A stretch of 11,032 nt of DNA, from contig JACPXS010000116.1 of NCBI GenBank assembly GCA_016196415.1, forward strand, positions 1 to 11,032, in the 5' to 3' direction. Positions 1-5,239 of this stretch are shown piece by piece; within the stretch, counting starts at the first letter, position 1; each line of letters opens with the position of its first letter. Both the position numbers and the translations under genes were made by a program. The DNA is from Candidatus Omnitrophota bacterium. Lineage in GTDB: Bacteria; Omnitrophota; Koll11; Aquiviventales; Aquiviventaceae. A model generated the notes under the pieces. That model did no database searches. It was not told where the DNA came from and saw only the letters and a list, made by a program, of their open reading frames with translations.

Positions 1-4
1 ATCA

Positions 5-142
5 ATGGGCGCACCGAGGAAGCGAAAGCCAACTAAGAAACCTGAACGGTTTTCGCTCTATCCGCTCTCGCCTGACGCTGTCCTCAAGAAGCTGCTCTCC
101 TTGCCTCCTGCCAAGCGCAAGAAAGTCAAGAACCCGAAGTAG
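5..142 (+). CDS. small basic hypothetical protein (45 aa)
   Basis: A 45-codon frame runs from ATG at 5 to TAG at 140-142. The product is very basic: a Lys/Arg/Pro-rich N terminus, a central FSLYPLSPDAVLKKLL stretch, and a Lys-rich C terminus ending VKNPK. The central aromatic/Pro/Leu segment resembles short bacterial proteins of unknown function that share an F-S-L-x-P-L-[ST]-x-E/D pattern, often found beside toxin-antitoxin or DNA-related genes. That comparison is from memory and not a search. The window begins only four bases upstream, so no ribosome binding site can be judged and the true start may lie outside. The gene just upstream, out of view, would say most about its role. Confidence 0.55.
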   Translation: MGAPRKRKPTKKPERFSLYPLSPDAVLKKLLSLPPAKRKKVKNPK

Positions 143-192
143 CCCCAACTTGTTGCTGAGTAAAGTATACAAGTCCGGCGAGGAGATTCTGT

Positions 193-221
193 TTGACTGC
201 GCGGGGTCTCTATGGTAGCAT
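193..221 (+). promoter_or_regulatory. sigma70-type promoter upstream of infA
   Basis: TTGACT at 193-198 (5/6 of the -35 consensus), a 17-base spacer, and TAGCAT at 216-221 (4/6), preceded by TGG at 213-215, which gives an extended -10. Transcription would begin near 228, leaving about 100 bases of leader before infA. The 186 bases between the small ORF and infA show no other convincing feature. Confidence 0.5.
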
Positions 222-328
222 AGGCAAGTATTTTTCAGCTTTCACCAGAGCCTAGACGTGGGATATCAACCCGTGGAGCTGCAAGATGCTTCGCGGCTTT
301 TTGTTGTGCGCGATGAGGCACACGCAGG

Positions 329-550
329 ATGGCAAAAGAAGATGCGGTTGGCGTCGAGGGCAAGGTCATCGAGCGGATGCGCAACCTGCGGTTTCGGGTC
401 GAGTTGCAGGGGGGACACGTGGTGCTGGCCTATGTCGCGGGAAAAATCCGCAATCAATCGCGTCGAATCCTTGAAGGCGATACGGTGGGGCTGATGCTCT
501 CACCGTACGATCTGACGCAGGGTCGGATCGTCTACCTGATGAGGCGGTAA
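329..550 (+). CDS. infA: translation initiation factor IF-1
   Basis: 73 aa, the usual length for IF-1, a single OB-fold (S1-like) domain that binds the 30S A site with IF-2 and IF-3. The family pattern is plain: MAKED at the N terminus, [27 protein letters not shown], the RIL-GD segment, and [12 protein letters not shown] near the C terminus. It is rather divergent: the common HISGKMR is YVAGKIR here, and the following Y-I-R-I-L region reads NQSRRIL. This suggests a secondary IF-1 paralogue rather than the copy found in ribosomal protein operons. The start has only weak GG-rich sequence upstream. It is followed after 31 bases by a cold-shock gene in the same direction, and both are probably read from the promoter at 193-221. 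Confidence 0.95.
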   Translation: MAKEDAVGVEGKVIERMRNLRFRVELQGGHVVLAYVAGKIRNQSRRILEGDTVGLMLSPYDLTQGRIVYLMRR

Positions 551-581
551 GTCACCAATCGAGAAGGGAGGTGCAACAGCA

Positions 582-785
582 ATGGCGCGAGGGACTGTGA
601 AGTGGTTCAGCGATCAGAAGGGGTACGGGTTCATCACCCCGGAAGACGGATCGAAGGATCTCTTTGTCCACCACACCGCCATCCGGGGCGAGGGGTTCAA
701 ATCGCTTCAGGAAGGGCAAACGGTGGAGTTTCAGGTCACCAGCGGTCCGAAAGGTCCGCAGGCGACCGAAGTGGTCAAGGTCTAG
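582..785 (+). CDS. cold-shock domain protein (CspA family)
   Basis: 67 aa, a single cold-shock domain. It opens with [15 protein letters not shown], containing the RNP1 motif KGYGFI at residues 13-18, and has the RNP2 motif LFVHH at 27-31 followed by TAI. The C terminus [10 protein letters not shown] is typical of the family. These proteins bind single-stranded RNA or DNA and melt RNA structure, which helps translation at low temperature or under stress. The start is fixed by a strong Shine-Dalgarno, AAGGGAGGTG at 564-573, eight bases before ATG. It lies 31 bases after infA, so both are likely on one transcript and both act in translation. The specific csp letter cannot be assigned from sequence alone. 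Confidence 0.95.
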   Translation: MARGTVKWFSDQKGYGFITPEDGSKDLFVHHTAIRGEGFKSLQEGQTVEFQVTSGPKGPQATEVVKV

Positions 786-1178
786 TGGACTTTCCCGGGC
801 AGACACCATCCGCCCGGAGGAGTCTCTGTACGGCCGAACATCTCGTGAACGTTTCCCAAGTGGGTAGGACAAAGCCCCTTGCTGTGGGGGCACCGTGGCC
901 GAACGGCCCGGTGCAGGAGATGCGTGTTCCGTAGATGTGAAATACGGCGTCAGCTCACGGGGACGCCTGTTCGGCTCTTCCAGTGAGGGGGAGCGTTGAG
1001 GGCTGTGCTTCCCTCACCTCATACCACGTCCTGAGTTCTGCCAAGACTACCCGCCAGACCCCATTTCCGGTTTAGCCATCTCCCCGCCGCCAACGCCATT
1101 GCTTTGCGGCGGTCTGGCCCCACGCCCTCGCTAGATTCGGTTGAATCGGCGTCTGGGGACTCGCCCCGCGAGTTTTTC
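786..1178 (+). ncRNA. structured gene-free stretch, candidate non-coding RNA or long 3' UTR
   Basis: No convincing coding frame on either strand. On the + strand many compatible stems can be drawn: 795-800 with 812-817; 874-878 with 887-891, or alternatively a 10-bp stem 890-900 with 905-914 (one bulged T, GAAC loop); 946-951 with 962-967; 983-989 with 1011-1017; and an 8-bp helix 1053-1060 with 1111-1118 enclosing 1086-1090 with 1106-1110. The stretch closes with a terminator-like hairpin at 1159-1177. I looked for RNase P RNA, tmRNA, 6S, SRP RNA and common riboswitch signatures and saw none. GC-rich DNA easily forms chance stems, so this is a candidate only. It could equally be the 3' UTR of the cold-shock mRNA. 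Confidence 0.28.
1159..1177 (+). terminator. intrinsic terminator before the 1254 gene
   Basis: Six-base-pair stem ACTCGC/GCGAGT (1159-1164 with 1168-1173), loop CCC, followed by a T run at 1173-1177. It lies just upstream of a promoter, so it would separate the infA/csp transcript from the next unit. Confidence 0.5.
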
Positions 1179-1203
1179 AGAACTGCCAAGAGCTGCTTGG
1201 CGC

Positions 1204-1232
1204 TTGACATTTGATTCGGGCGTGCTGATACT
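1204..1232 (+). promoter_or_regulatory. sigma70-type promoter for the 1254 gene
   Basis: A perfect TTGACA at 1204-1209, a spacer of exactly 17, and GATACT at 1227-1232 (4/6 of the -10 consensus). Transcription would start around 1239, only about 15 bases before the ATG. A small hairpin (1185-1190 with 1196-1201) lies immediately upstream. Confidence 0.6.
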
Positions 1233-1250
1233 ACCTCCAGGAGGAGGTAG
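1231..1250 (+). repeat. perfect inverted repeat covering the Shine-Dalgarno
   Basis: CTACCTCC (1231-1238) and GGAGGTAG (1243-1250) are exact inverted repeats around AGGA. The right arm holds the very strong Shine-Dalgarno AGGAGGAGGT of the 1254 gene, and the left arm overlaps the -10 element. It could be an RNA hairpin hiding the ribosome site in a transcript from further upstream, a DNA operator at the promoter, or a by-product of a purine-rich Shine-Dalgarno. Confidence 0.4.
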
Positions 1251-1253
1251 CCG

Positions 1254-1592
1254 ATGCGGAGAACCCGATGGTTTCACTACGCCATGCTCTCCATCCTGGG
1301 CGCTGGAACGATAGCCCTGTTCCTGGCCCTGGTCGCTCCTGCCTCCCCTTCCCTCGATAATTTCCAGATCTCCGATTCGGACGATACCATCGTGGTCAAC
1401 GGGTTTCTGGACGGACTGGCCGCGACCCCTCCCGCCCCGCTGACCATCACAGGCGCTCCCACGTTAGTCGCGTCCGCACTGCCTTCCTTGTGCGAGGTGC
1501 TCGGAGCCGTTCCGGTGGTTCGTGAGGCCGCTCCACGAGCGCCCCCCGTTTTCTCCTTCACCAATCCACCCCGAGCGGTGATTTCCGCCTAA
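1254..1592 (+). CDS. small secreted or membrane-anchored hypothetical protein (112 aa)
   Basis: I do not recognise a family. The N terminus is basic (MRRTRWFHY), followed by a hydrophobic segment at about residues 10-30 (MLSILGAGTIALFLALVAPA), which would work as a signal peptide or membrane anchor. The remainder is rich in Ala, Pro and Val, with an acidic patch (ISDSDDT) and one cysteine, and no catalytic motif is visible. Support for it being a gene comes from a good promoter at 1204-1232 and an excellent Shine-Dalgarno seven bases or so before ATG. It is the first of three consecutive small exported proteins on this strand, which hints at an envelope role, but no function can be given. Confidence 0.6.
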   Translation: MRRTRWFHYAMLSILGAGTIALFLALVAPASPSLDNFQISDSDDTIVVNGFLDGLAATPPAPLTITGAPTLVASALPSLCEVLGAVPVVREAAPRAPPVFSFTNPPRAVISA

Positions 1593-1706
1593 GACGCCCG
1601 CTCGTGCGTCGGGTCAGACACGACGGCGACCAAGGGAAGTTCCAGGACGATCTTGGGAAGGGAAGCCGCGCGTGACAGGAGTCTACGGGCAATATGATCA
1701 ACGAGA

Positions 1707-2012
1707 ATGGTGAATCCCATGCGTCAGATGAGTGTACGAGTGGGGGGCGTGTTGGCGTTACTCCTTGCGACCTCCATCGGGTGGGCCGAGATGCCCGCTG
1801 GGAACAACTCGCAGCCGACGGTGGCTCACACGGCATCGCAGACGAGCGAGTCGACCAAGGCAAAACCAAAGTCCAAGCTCACGTCTTCCAAGAAAAAGTC
1901 TCAACCGGTTCGCTCAACGGCTCGTTACAAACCGCCGACGAAGCCGCACGTTTCCACGGGCGACGCTGCCGCGACGAACACACCCCCGGTGAAGCAAGGC
2001 ACTAGGAATTGA
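1707..2012 (+). CDS. small secreted Lys/Thr/Pro-rich hypothetical protein (101 aa)
   Basis: The N terminus is a plausible Sec signal peptide: SVRVGGVLALLLATSIGWA followed by EMPAG, with cleavage likely after GWA. The mature part is hydrophilic and low in complexity, rich in Lys, Ser, Thr, Pro and Ala, with KPKSK and KKKSQP clusters. It looks disordered and may bind anionic envelope or nucleic acid partners, but that is a guess. ATG at 1707 has little Shine-Dalgarno. ATG at 1719, with GGTGA a few bases upstream, is an equally good start and gives a tidier signal peptide. The stop codon TGA (2010-2012) lies inside the 8-bp direct repeat that flanks the downstream MITE-like element, so the insertion would have left the reading frame intact. 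Confidence 0.55.
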   Translation: MVNPMRQMSVRVGGVLALLLATSIGWAEMPAGNNSQPTVAHTASQTSESTKAKPKSKLTSSKKKSQPVRSTARYKPPTKPHVSTGDAAATNTPPVKQGTRN

Positions 2013-2220
2013 GGTACTGTCCTCATTTGGTGGGTGACGCAAAGCCGGGGGCCCCCGCCTGCCCACAGCCGACGACGGCGAGCGTCCGGCGCGGCGAGGA
2101 CAGGTGGGGTGGCGCAGCGGGCCTCCGCCTGCGGCGGGCGGCACTCCCGTCGCCGACCCGCTTCGCGGGTCCCACGGCTCGGTCGCAGGCCCTGCCAAAT
2201 TAGGACACCACCGGAATTGA
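2005..2220. mobile_element. MITE-like non-autonomous element with target duplication
   Basis: An 8-bp direct repeat GGAATTGA occurs at 2005-2012 and again at 2213-2220. The segment between (2013-2212, 200 bp) ends in imperfect inverted repeats: GGTACTGTCCTCATTTGG at 2013-2030 against CCAAATTAGGACACCACC at 2195-2212, 15 of 18 positions complementary. The inside is very GC-rich and palindromic: a 12-bp perfect palindrome at 2046-2057 and a 7-bp stem hairpin at 2155-2171. It holds no convincing gene. Terminal inverted repeats, a flanking duplication and no transposase are the hallmarks of a miniature element moved in trans. The TIR resembles a group of intergenic repeats with ACTGTCC ends, but I cannot name the parent IS family. 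Confidence 0.55.
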
Positions 2221-2283
2221 CACCGGCCTCGCCCCCTTCGGGGTGCAGGGGCCAACACTCACCATAAAGGAGACAAAGAGCAC

Positions 2284-2796
2284 ATGAGACAGCAATGGAT
2301 TAGAGGATTCCTAGTCATTGCGGTTGTGAGTACAGGCGCCCTCGCGGTGTCGGCGGCCGAGCAAGGAGGACCGTCCATGGAGCGCAAGGACGCGTCGGCC
2401 AGCGCGCCTTCATCCCAACCGCCGTCCTCGTCAGCTCCAACGGCCTCGGCGCAACCCTTAGCCGTTCCAACCCCAAGCCCTTCCACTCCGCAGGCCTCCA
2501 CCACCAAAACGGCGATCGCTACGGGCTCGATCACGGCGATCGACCTGAAGTCAACTCCGCCAACCCTGAAGCTCGCTGCGGCGGACGGGAACGTCTTGAC
2601 GATTACCCTCGATCCCAAATCGACGGCGGTCTGGCAGAAGAGTCAGGAGGTCACACTCGATCAGCTAAAGGTCGACCAGCAGGTGACTGTGCGCTACCTG
2701 CTGAAGGATGGGAGAGAAGTCGCCCAATCGATCCGCGTTGTCCAGCAGCCGAATAAGCCGACGTCCTCCGCCCAACGCGCTCCCACGTCGTACTAA
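2284..2796 (+). CDS. secreted protein with C-terminal DUF5666-like domain (170 aa)
   Basis: Three parts are visible. Residues 1-25 form a Sec signal peptide (basic start, then FLVIAVVSTGALAVSA). Residues about 26-80 are a low-complexity Ser/Pro/Ala/Thr linker. Residues about 80-155 form a compact beta-rich domain: TGSITAIDLKS, TLKLAAADGNVLTITLDPKSTAV, then VTLDQLKVDQQVTVRYLLKDGREVAQSIRV. That order of strands (G-x-[IV]-x-A-[IV]-D, an L-K-V/G-D/Q-x-V-x-V-x-Y turn, and a closing A-x-S-I-x-V) is typical of the small OB-like domains annotated as DUF5666 in periplasmic proteins. No enzymatic residues are seen. A Shine-Dalgarno AAGGAG at 2267-2272 supports the ATG. It is followed by a strong hairpin at 2817-2860 and is probably a monocistronic periplasmic protein. 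Confidence 0.8.
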   Translation: MRQQWIRGFLVIAVVSTGALAVSAAEQGGPSMERKDASASAPSSQPPSSSAPTASAQPLAVPTPSPSTPQASTTKTAIATGSITAIDLKSTPPTLKLAAADGNVLTITLDPKSTAVWQKSQEVTLDQLKVDQQVTVRYLLKDGREVAQSIRVVQQPNKPTSSAQRAPTSY

Positions 2797-2816
2797 AAAC
2801 CAGGCTGAGCCTTATG

Positions 2817-2860
2817 ATGACACGAAGCCGCGGCGTCGGCCGCCGCGGCTTCGTGGTCAT
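2817..2860 (+). terminator. long hairpin after the 2284 gene
   Basis: Perfect 15-bp stem (2821-2835 with 2841-2855, loop TCGGC), extended by ATGA/TCAT across one bulged G at 2856. It begins 20 bases after the stop codon. There is no T run on the + strand after it, so it may act as a strong mRNA-end structure or a factor-assisted terminator rather than a classic intrinsic one. Confidence 0.5.
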
Positions 2861-3009
2861 CGATCGCCCCCCATGCGGAAGTCCACGCCCGTGAAGCGTC
2901 CCTGAGAAGGTCCTGGGCAATTCATTGTTCCCCTCCGGACAACTCACAGTGACACAATCGATCATCCGTAACATCGCAACCGTCTCATTAGCAGGAAGTT
3001 GCTCACTTA

Positions 3010-3018
3010 TGCTATACT
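3010..3018 (+). promoter_or_regulatory. extended -10 promoter for the riboswitch-kinase transcript
   Basis: TGC at 3010-3012 directly followed by TATACT at 3013-3018 (5/6 of the -10 consensus, extended TGn type). No clear -35 sits 17 bases upstream, which is usual for extended -10 promoters. Transcription would start near 3025, some 35 bases before the riboswitch and about 220 bases before the kinase ATG. The rest of 2861-3009 shows nothing I can name. Confidence 0.45.
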
Positions 3019-3060
3019 TCCGGTAGATTCCAATCGGCCGCGTTGAAGCGGATTCAAACC

Positions 3061-3150
3061 CCCTCGAGAAGGGCAAACCCAGCGAAAGCTGGGGACGCAA
3101 TGCCACAGGCCTGCACCCCGAACGGGGATGGCGGCTAGGCTGCCGAAGGG
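3061..3150 (+). promoter_or_regulatory. c-di-GMP-I riboswitch (GEMM-I class) aptamer
   Basis: The core matches the GEMM-I consensus step by step. GGGCAAACC starts at 3071. A perfect stem CCCAGC/GCTGGG (3078-3083 with 3088-3093) is capped by the conserved GAAA tetraloop at 3084-3087. It is followed by GGGACGCAATGCCACAGGCC, corresponding to the conserved GGGACGCAAAGCC joining segment. The variable P3 hairpin CCCCGAACGGGG follows, then ATGGCGGCTAGGCTGCCGA, the tetraloop-receptor side. The one notable change is GCAAAG to GCAATG at 3097-3102. P1 can close through CCCT (3061-3064) and AGGG (3147-3150). It senses the second messenger cyclic di-GMP and lies in the leader of the histidine kinase gene, about 100 bases before its ATG. 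Confidence 0.93.
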
Positions 3151-3236
3151 TGGTGGGACGCCCTTCTCTCATCCTTCGAGGGAAGGGTGTTGTGTTGACT
3201 GAGCGGCTGCGAGCGTTGCGCCGCACCACACAGCAC
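3145..3236 (+). promoter_or_regulatory. putative expression platform of the riboswitch
   Basis: GAAGGG (3145-3150, 3' strand of P1) can pair with CCCTTC (3161-3166), while the same CCCTTC can pair instead with GAAGGG at 3182-3187, so the folds compete. A long stem then forms from 3187-3195 with 3228-3236 (one G-U pair), continuing with 3203-3207 and 3220-3224, ending right at the weak ribosome site before ATG 3248. No U-rich terminator tail is present, which favours control of translation over termination, but the direction (on or off) cannot be read. Confidence 0.4.
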
Positions 3237-3247
3237 AAGGCGGGACG

Positions 3248-4729
3248 ATGAGCAACCTCCTGAACGAAGAAACGACCACAGCTCTGGAGGAACTCCGCGC
3301 CAAATTAGGGCGGCTCGAGGTCGCCTTAAGCGCCATCGCCGATCCGTTGGTCTGGGTCGATGCTGGGGGCACGGTCCAGTGGTGCAATGCGCCATTCCGC
3401 CGTCTCGTGGGCCGGCCTGAGGAGGCACTCCTAGGCGCAATGCTCATCGACCTCTTGCCGTTGGAGGATCGCGGGAAGCGCGTGCCGCCTGCAGCGCATC
3501 CGGTGCACCTGGCCCTGCGTGGCCAGCCGAATGCCCTCGGGAGCTATGAGTTCCTCAAGGGCGATCAGCGCCTGATGCTGGATATATTCGCCGCCCTCGT
3601 CCAGTTCAGCAAACACGAGGTCAACATGGTGGTCGCCATCCATGACGTGACGGAGCGCAAAGCGGCGGAGGAAAAAGAACGCGCGCTGGCCGAGACGGCC
3701 AGGGCGGCGGCGAGCGCCGCGAGGAAACGAGCCGCCGAGTTGAACATTGCCTACAAAGAACTCAAAAGCATGCAGGCGATGCTCGTGCAGGCCGAGAAGA
3801 TGGCCGCCGTGGGGCAGCTGGCCAGCGGCATCGCCCACGAAGTCAAGAACCCGCTGGGAATCATCCTGCATGGGGTCAACTACTTGGAGCAGGCGCTTGG
3901 CCCGTCAACGCACTCGCTGCATGAGGTATTGCAGATGATCAAAGACGCCGTGATGCGGTCCGATAAGATCGTCCGCGACTTGCTGAATTTTTCCCGGCAG
4001 GCTCCACTGGAGTCTCGGATCTGTCACGTCACCGATGTGCTGGAGGCCTCGCTGGGACTCGTGGAAAAACAGCTCGGCCTCGCCAATATCCAGCTCACCA
4101 AAGCCTTCGCACCCGAGTTGCCCTCGGTGCTGATCGATGAGAACCAGATGAAGCAGGTATTCATCAACCTCCTGGTGAATGCGCTCCAAGCCATGCCGAA
4201 GGGGGGAACGCTCCTCCTCCGCACGTCCACGAGGCTCTTGACCGAACGACATGGCCGGGTGGGGAGGCGCGCCACGGATGCCTTCAGGCCTGGAGAAGCC
4301 GTTGTGGTGTGCGAAGTGACCGACACTGGCGTGGGCATCCCTCGAGACAAACTCCGCGAAGTCTTCAATCCGTTTTTTACCACCAAGCCGGCTGGGCAAG
4401 GAACGGGGTTGGGGCTGGCGATCACCCAATCGATCGTTGAGAAGCATGGGGGGCTGGTCACGCTTGAAAGCGAGATCGGCCACGGCACCACGGCATCGGT
4501 GATGCTCCCTGTGGCGAGGCGGACGCTCGCGAAGCCGACTCAGGCGACGAAGGGGGTTCACCGACGGCGTCGCCCCGCACCGGCGATCCAGCAGGAAGAG
4601 CTGAACGGCGTTCAGCGAAAGCCACCAGCTGCGCGAATGCAGCCCGGTCTCTCAGTGAGCGGGCAAGAGACCACCAGGATTCGTGACGGACGGACTCGGG
4701 GGGCGCGCGATGCCTCAGCCGCAGGCTGA
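3248..4729 (+). CDS. soluble PAS-domain sensor histidine kinase
   Basis: 493 aa, no signal peptide or membrane segment, so a cytoplasmic sensor. A PAS domain spans about residues 20-137 (ALSAIADPLVWVDAGG near the start, ending VVAIHDVTERKAAEE). An Ala/Glu/Lys-rich coiled-coil linker follows at about 138-180. The HisKA domain has the H-box ASGIAHEVKNPLG with phospho-acceptor His197. The HATPase domain shows the N-box with N307 and N311 (INLLVNALQ), G1 DTGVGIP from D359, the F-box NPFFTTKP, and G2 GTGLGL at 385-390. All catalytic boxes are intact. After about residue 422 a 70-residue Arg/Pro/Ala-rich tail has no recognisable domain. The gene is preceded by a c-di-GMP-I riboswitch and overlaps the response regulator gene, so the pair should act together. 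The ribosome site before the ATG is weak. The PAS ligand and the target process are unknown. Confidence 0.93.
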   Translation: MSNLLNEETTTALEELRAKLGRLEVALSAIADPLVWVDAGGTVQWCNAPFRRLVGRPEEALLGAMLIDLLPLEDRGKRVPPAAHPVHLALRGQPNALGSYEFLKGDQRLMLDIFAALVQFSKHEVNMVVAIHDVTERKAAEEKERALAETARAAASAARKRAAELNIAYKELKSMQAMLVQAEKMAAVGQLASGIAHEVKNPLGIILHGVNYLEQALGPSTHSLHEVLQMIKDAVMRSDKIVRDLLNFSRQAPLESRICHVTDVLEASLGLVEKQLGLANIQLTKAFAPELPSVLIDENQMKQVFINLLVNALQAMPKGGTLLLRTSTRLLTERHGRVGRRATDAFRPGEAVVVCEVTDTGVGIPRDKLREVFNPFFTTKPAGQGTGLGLAITQSIVEKHGGLVTLESEIGHGTTASVMLPVARRTLAKPTQATKGVHRRRRPAPAIQQEELNGVQRKPPAARMQPGLSVSGQETTRIRDGRTRGARDASAAG

Positions 4730-5132
4730 ACGACCCATCCTCGTCGTGGATGACGAAGGCAGCAGCCGCAAGCTCGCCAAGCTCCTGCTGGAGCAGGCGG
4801 GGTACCGCGTGCTGACCTCGCCTAATGGCGAGGAAGGTCTCCTGCTCGCCAAAGTCGAGCGGCCAACCATCATCCTTCTGGACGTGATCATGCCGAACAT
4901 GAACGGTTATGAAGTGCTGCGCCGGCTGAAGGGTGATCCAGATACCCGCCAGATCCCGGTCATTATGGTGACGGCGAAGGGGGCGGAGCACGACATCGCC
5001 ACGTCATTCCGGATGGGCGCGGCCGTTCACCTGGAGAAACCGTACGAGGTCGACGTCTTGCTGAAGAACATCGTGGCCGTGTTAGTCTCGAGGAATGGCA
5101 ACGCTACTGCCAGCCAAGAGGATGCGGCGTAA
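4710..5132 (+). CDS. single-domain response regulator (CheY/DivK-like receiver)
   Basis: 140 aa from ATG at 4710. The receiver domain is complete: acidic pair D14/D15 (LVVDDE), phospho-acceptor D58 in IILLDVIMPNMNG, the switch Thr T88 (MVTAKG) and the conserved K110 in LEKPYE. There is no DNA-binding or enzymatic output domain, only a short Ala/Ser/Asn-rich tail, so it should work by protein-protein contact or as a phosphate shuttle. The start overlaps the end of the kinase gene by 20 bases. A GTG at 4683 is an in-frame alternative that adds nine residues outside the domain. It is the obvious partner of the kinase and would share its riboswitch-controlled mRNA. A hairpin at 5174-5193 follows. 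Confidence 0.93.
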   Translation: MPQPQAERPILVVDDEGSSRKLAKLLLEQAGYRVLTSPNGEEGLLLAKVERPTIILLDVIMPNMNGYEVLRRLKGDPDTRQIPVIMVTAKGAEHDIATSFRMGAAVHLEKPYEVDVLLKNIVAVLVSRNGNATASQEDAA

Positions 5133-5173
5133 CGCGCGCCGCACAAGACTGGATCAGGCCTTAAGCCGCGGGA

Positions 5174-5193
5174 GATGCCTATCGTCAGGCATC
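5174..5193 (+). terminator. hairpin after the response regulator gene
   Basis: Perfect 7-bp stem GATGCCT/AGGCATC with loop ATCGTC, 41 bases after the response regulator stop. No T run follows, so it may be a weak terminator or an mRNA-end structure. Confidence 0.35.
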
Positions 5194-5239
5194 CTGAAGG
5201 GGCGTGCAACACAGCCGGACCCTTCTACAGGAGAACATC

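Noticed and set aside
258..494. 78-codon frame overlapping infA
   Set aside because: Different frame from infA with no family resemblance. IF-1 is unmistakable in the 329 frame.
786..1178. RNase P RNA or tmRNA
   Set aside because: The length would fit, but the conserved GAGGAAAGTCCGGGC segment of RNase P RNA and any tmRNA tag or tRNA-like ends are absent.
1019..1210. 63-codon - strand frame in the structured gap
   Set aside because: No Shine-Dalgarno, no recognisable family, and it overlaps the terminator and the promoter of the + strand gene.
1914..2258. 114-codon - strand frame across the GC-rich gap
   Set aside because: Arg/Pro/Gly-rich composition typical of spurious frames in GC-rich palindromic DNA. 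It runs through the MITE-like element and into a + strand gene.
3042..3058. possible tRNA T-arm (GATTCAAACC)
   Set aside because: No acceptor, D or anticodon arms can be built around it. It lies in the riboswitch leader as a small local stem.
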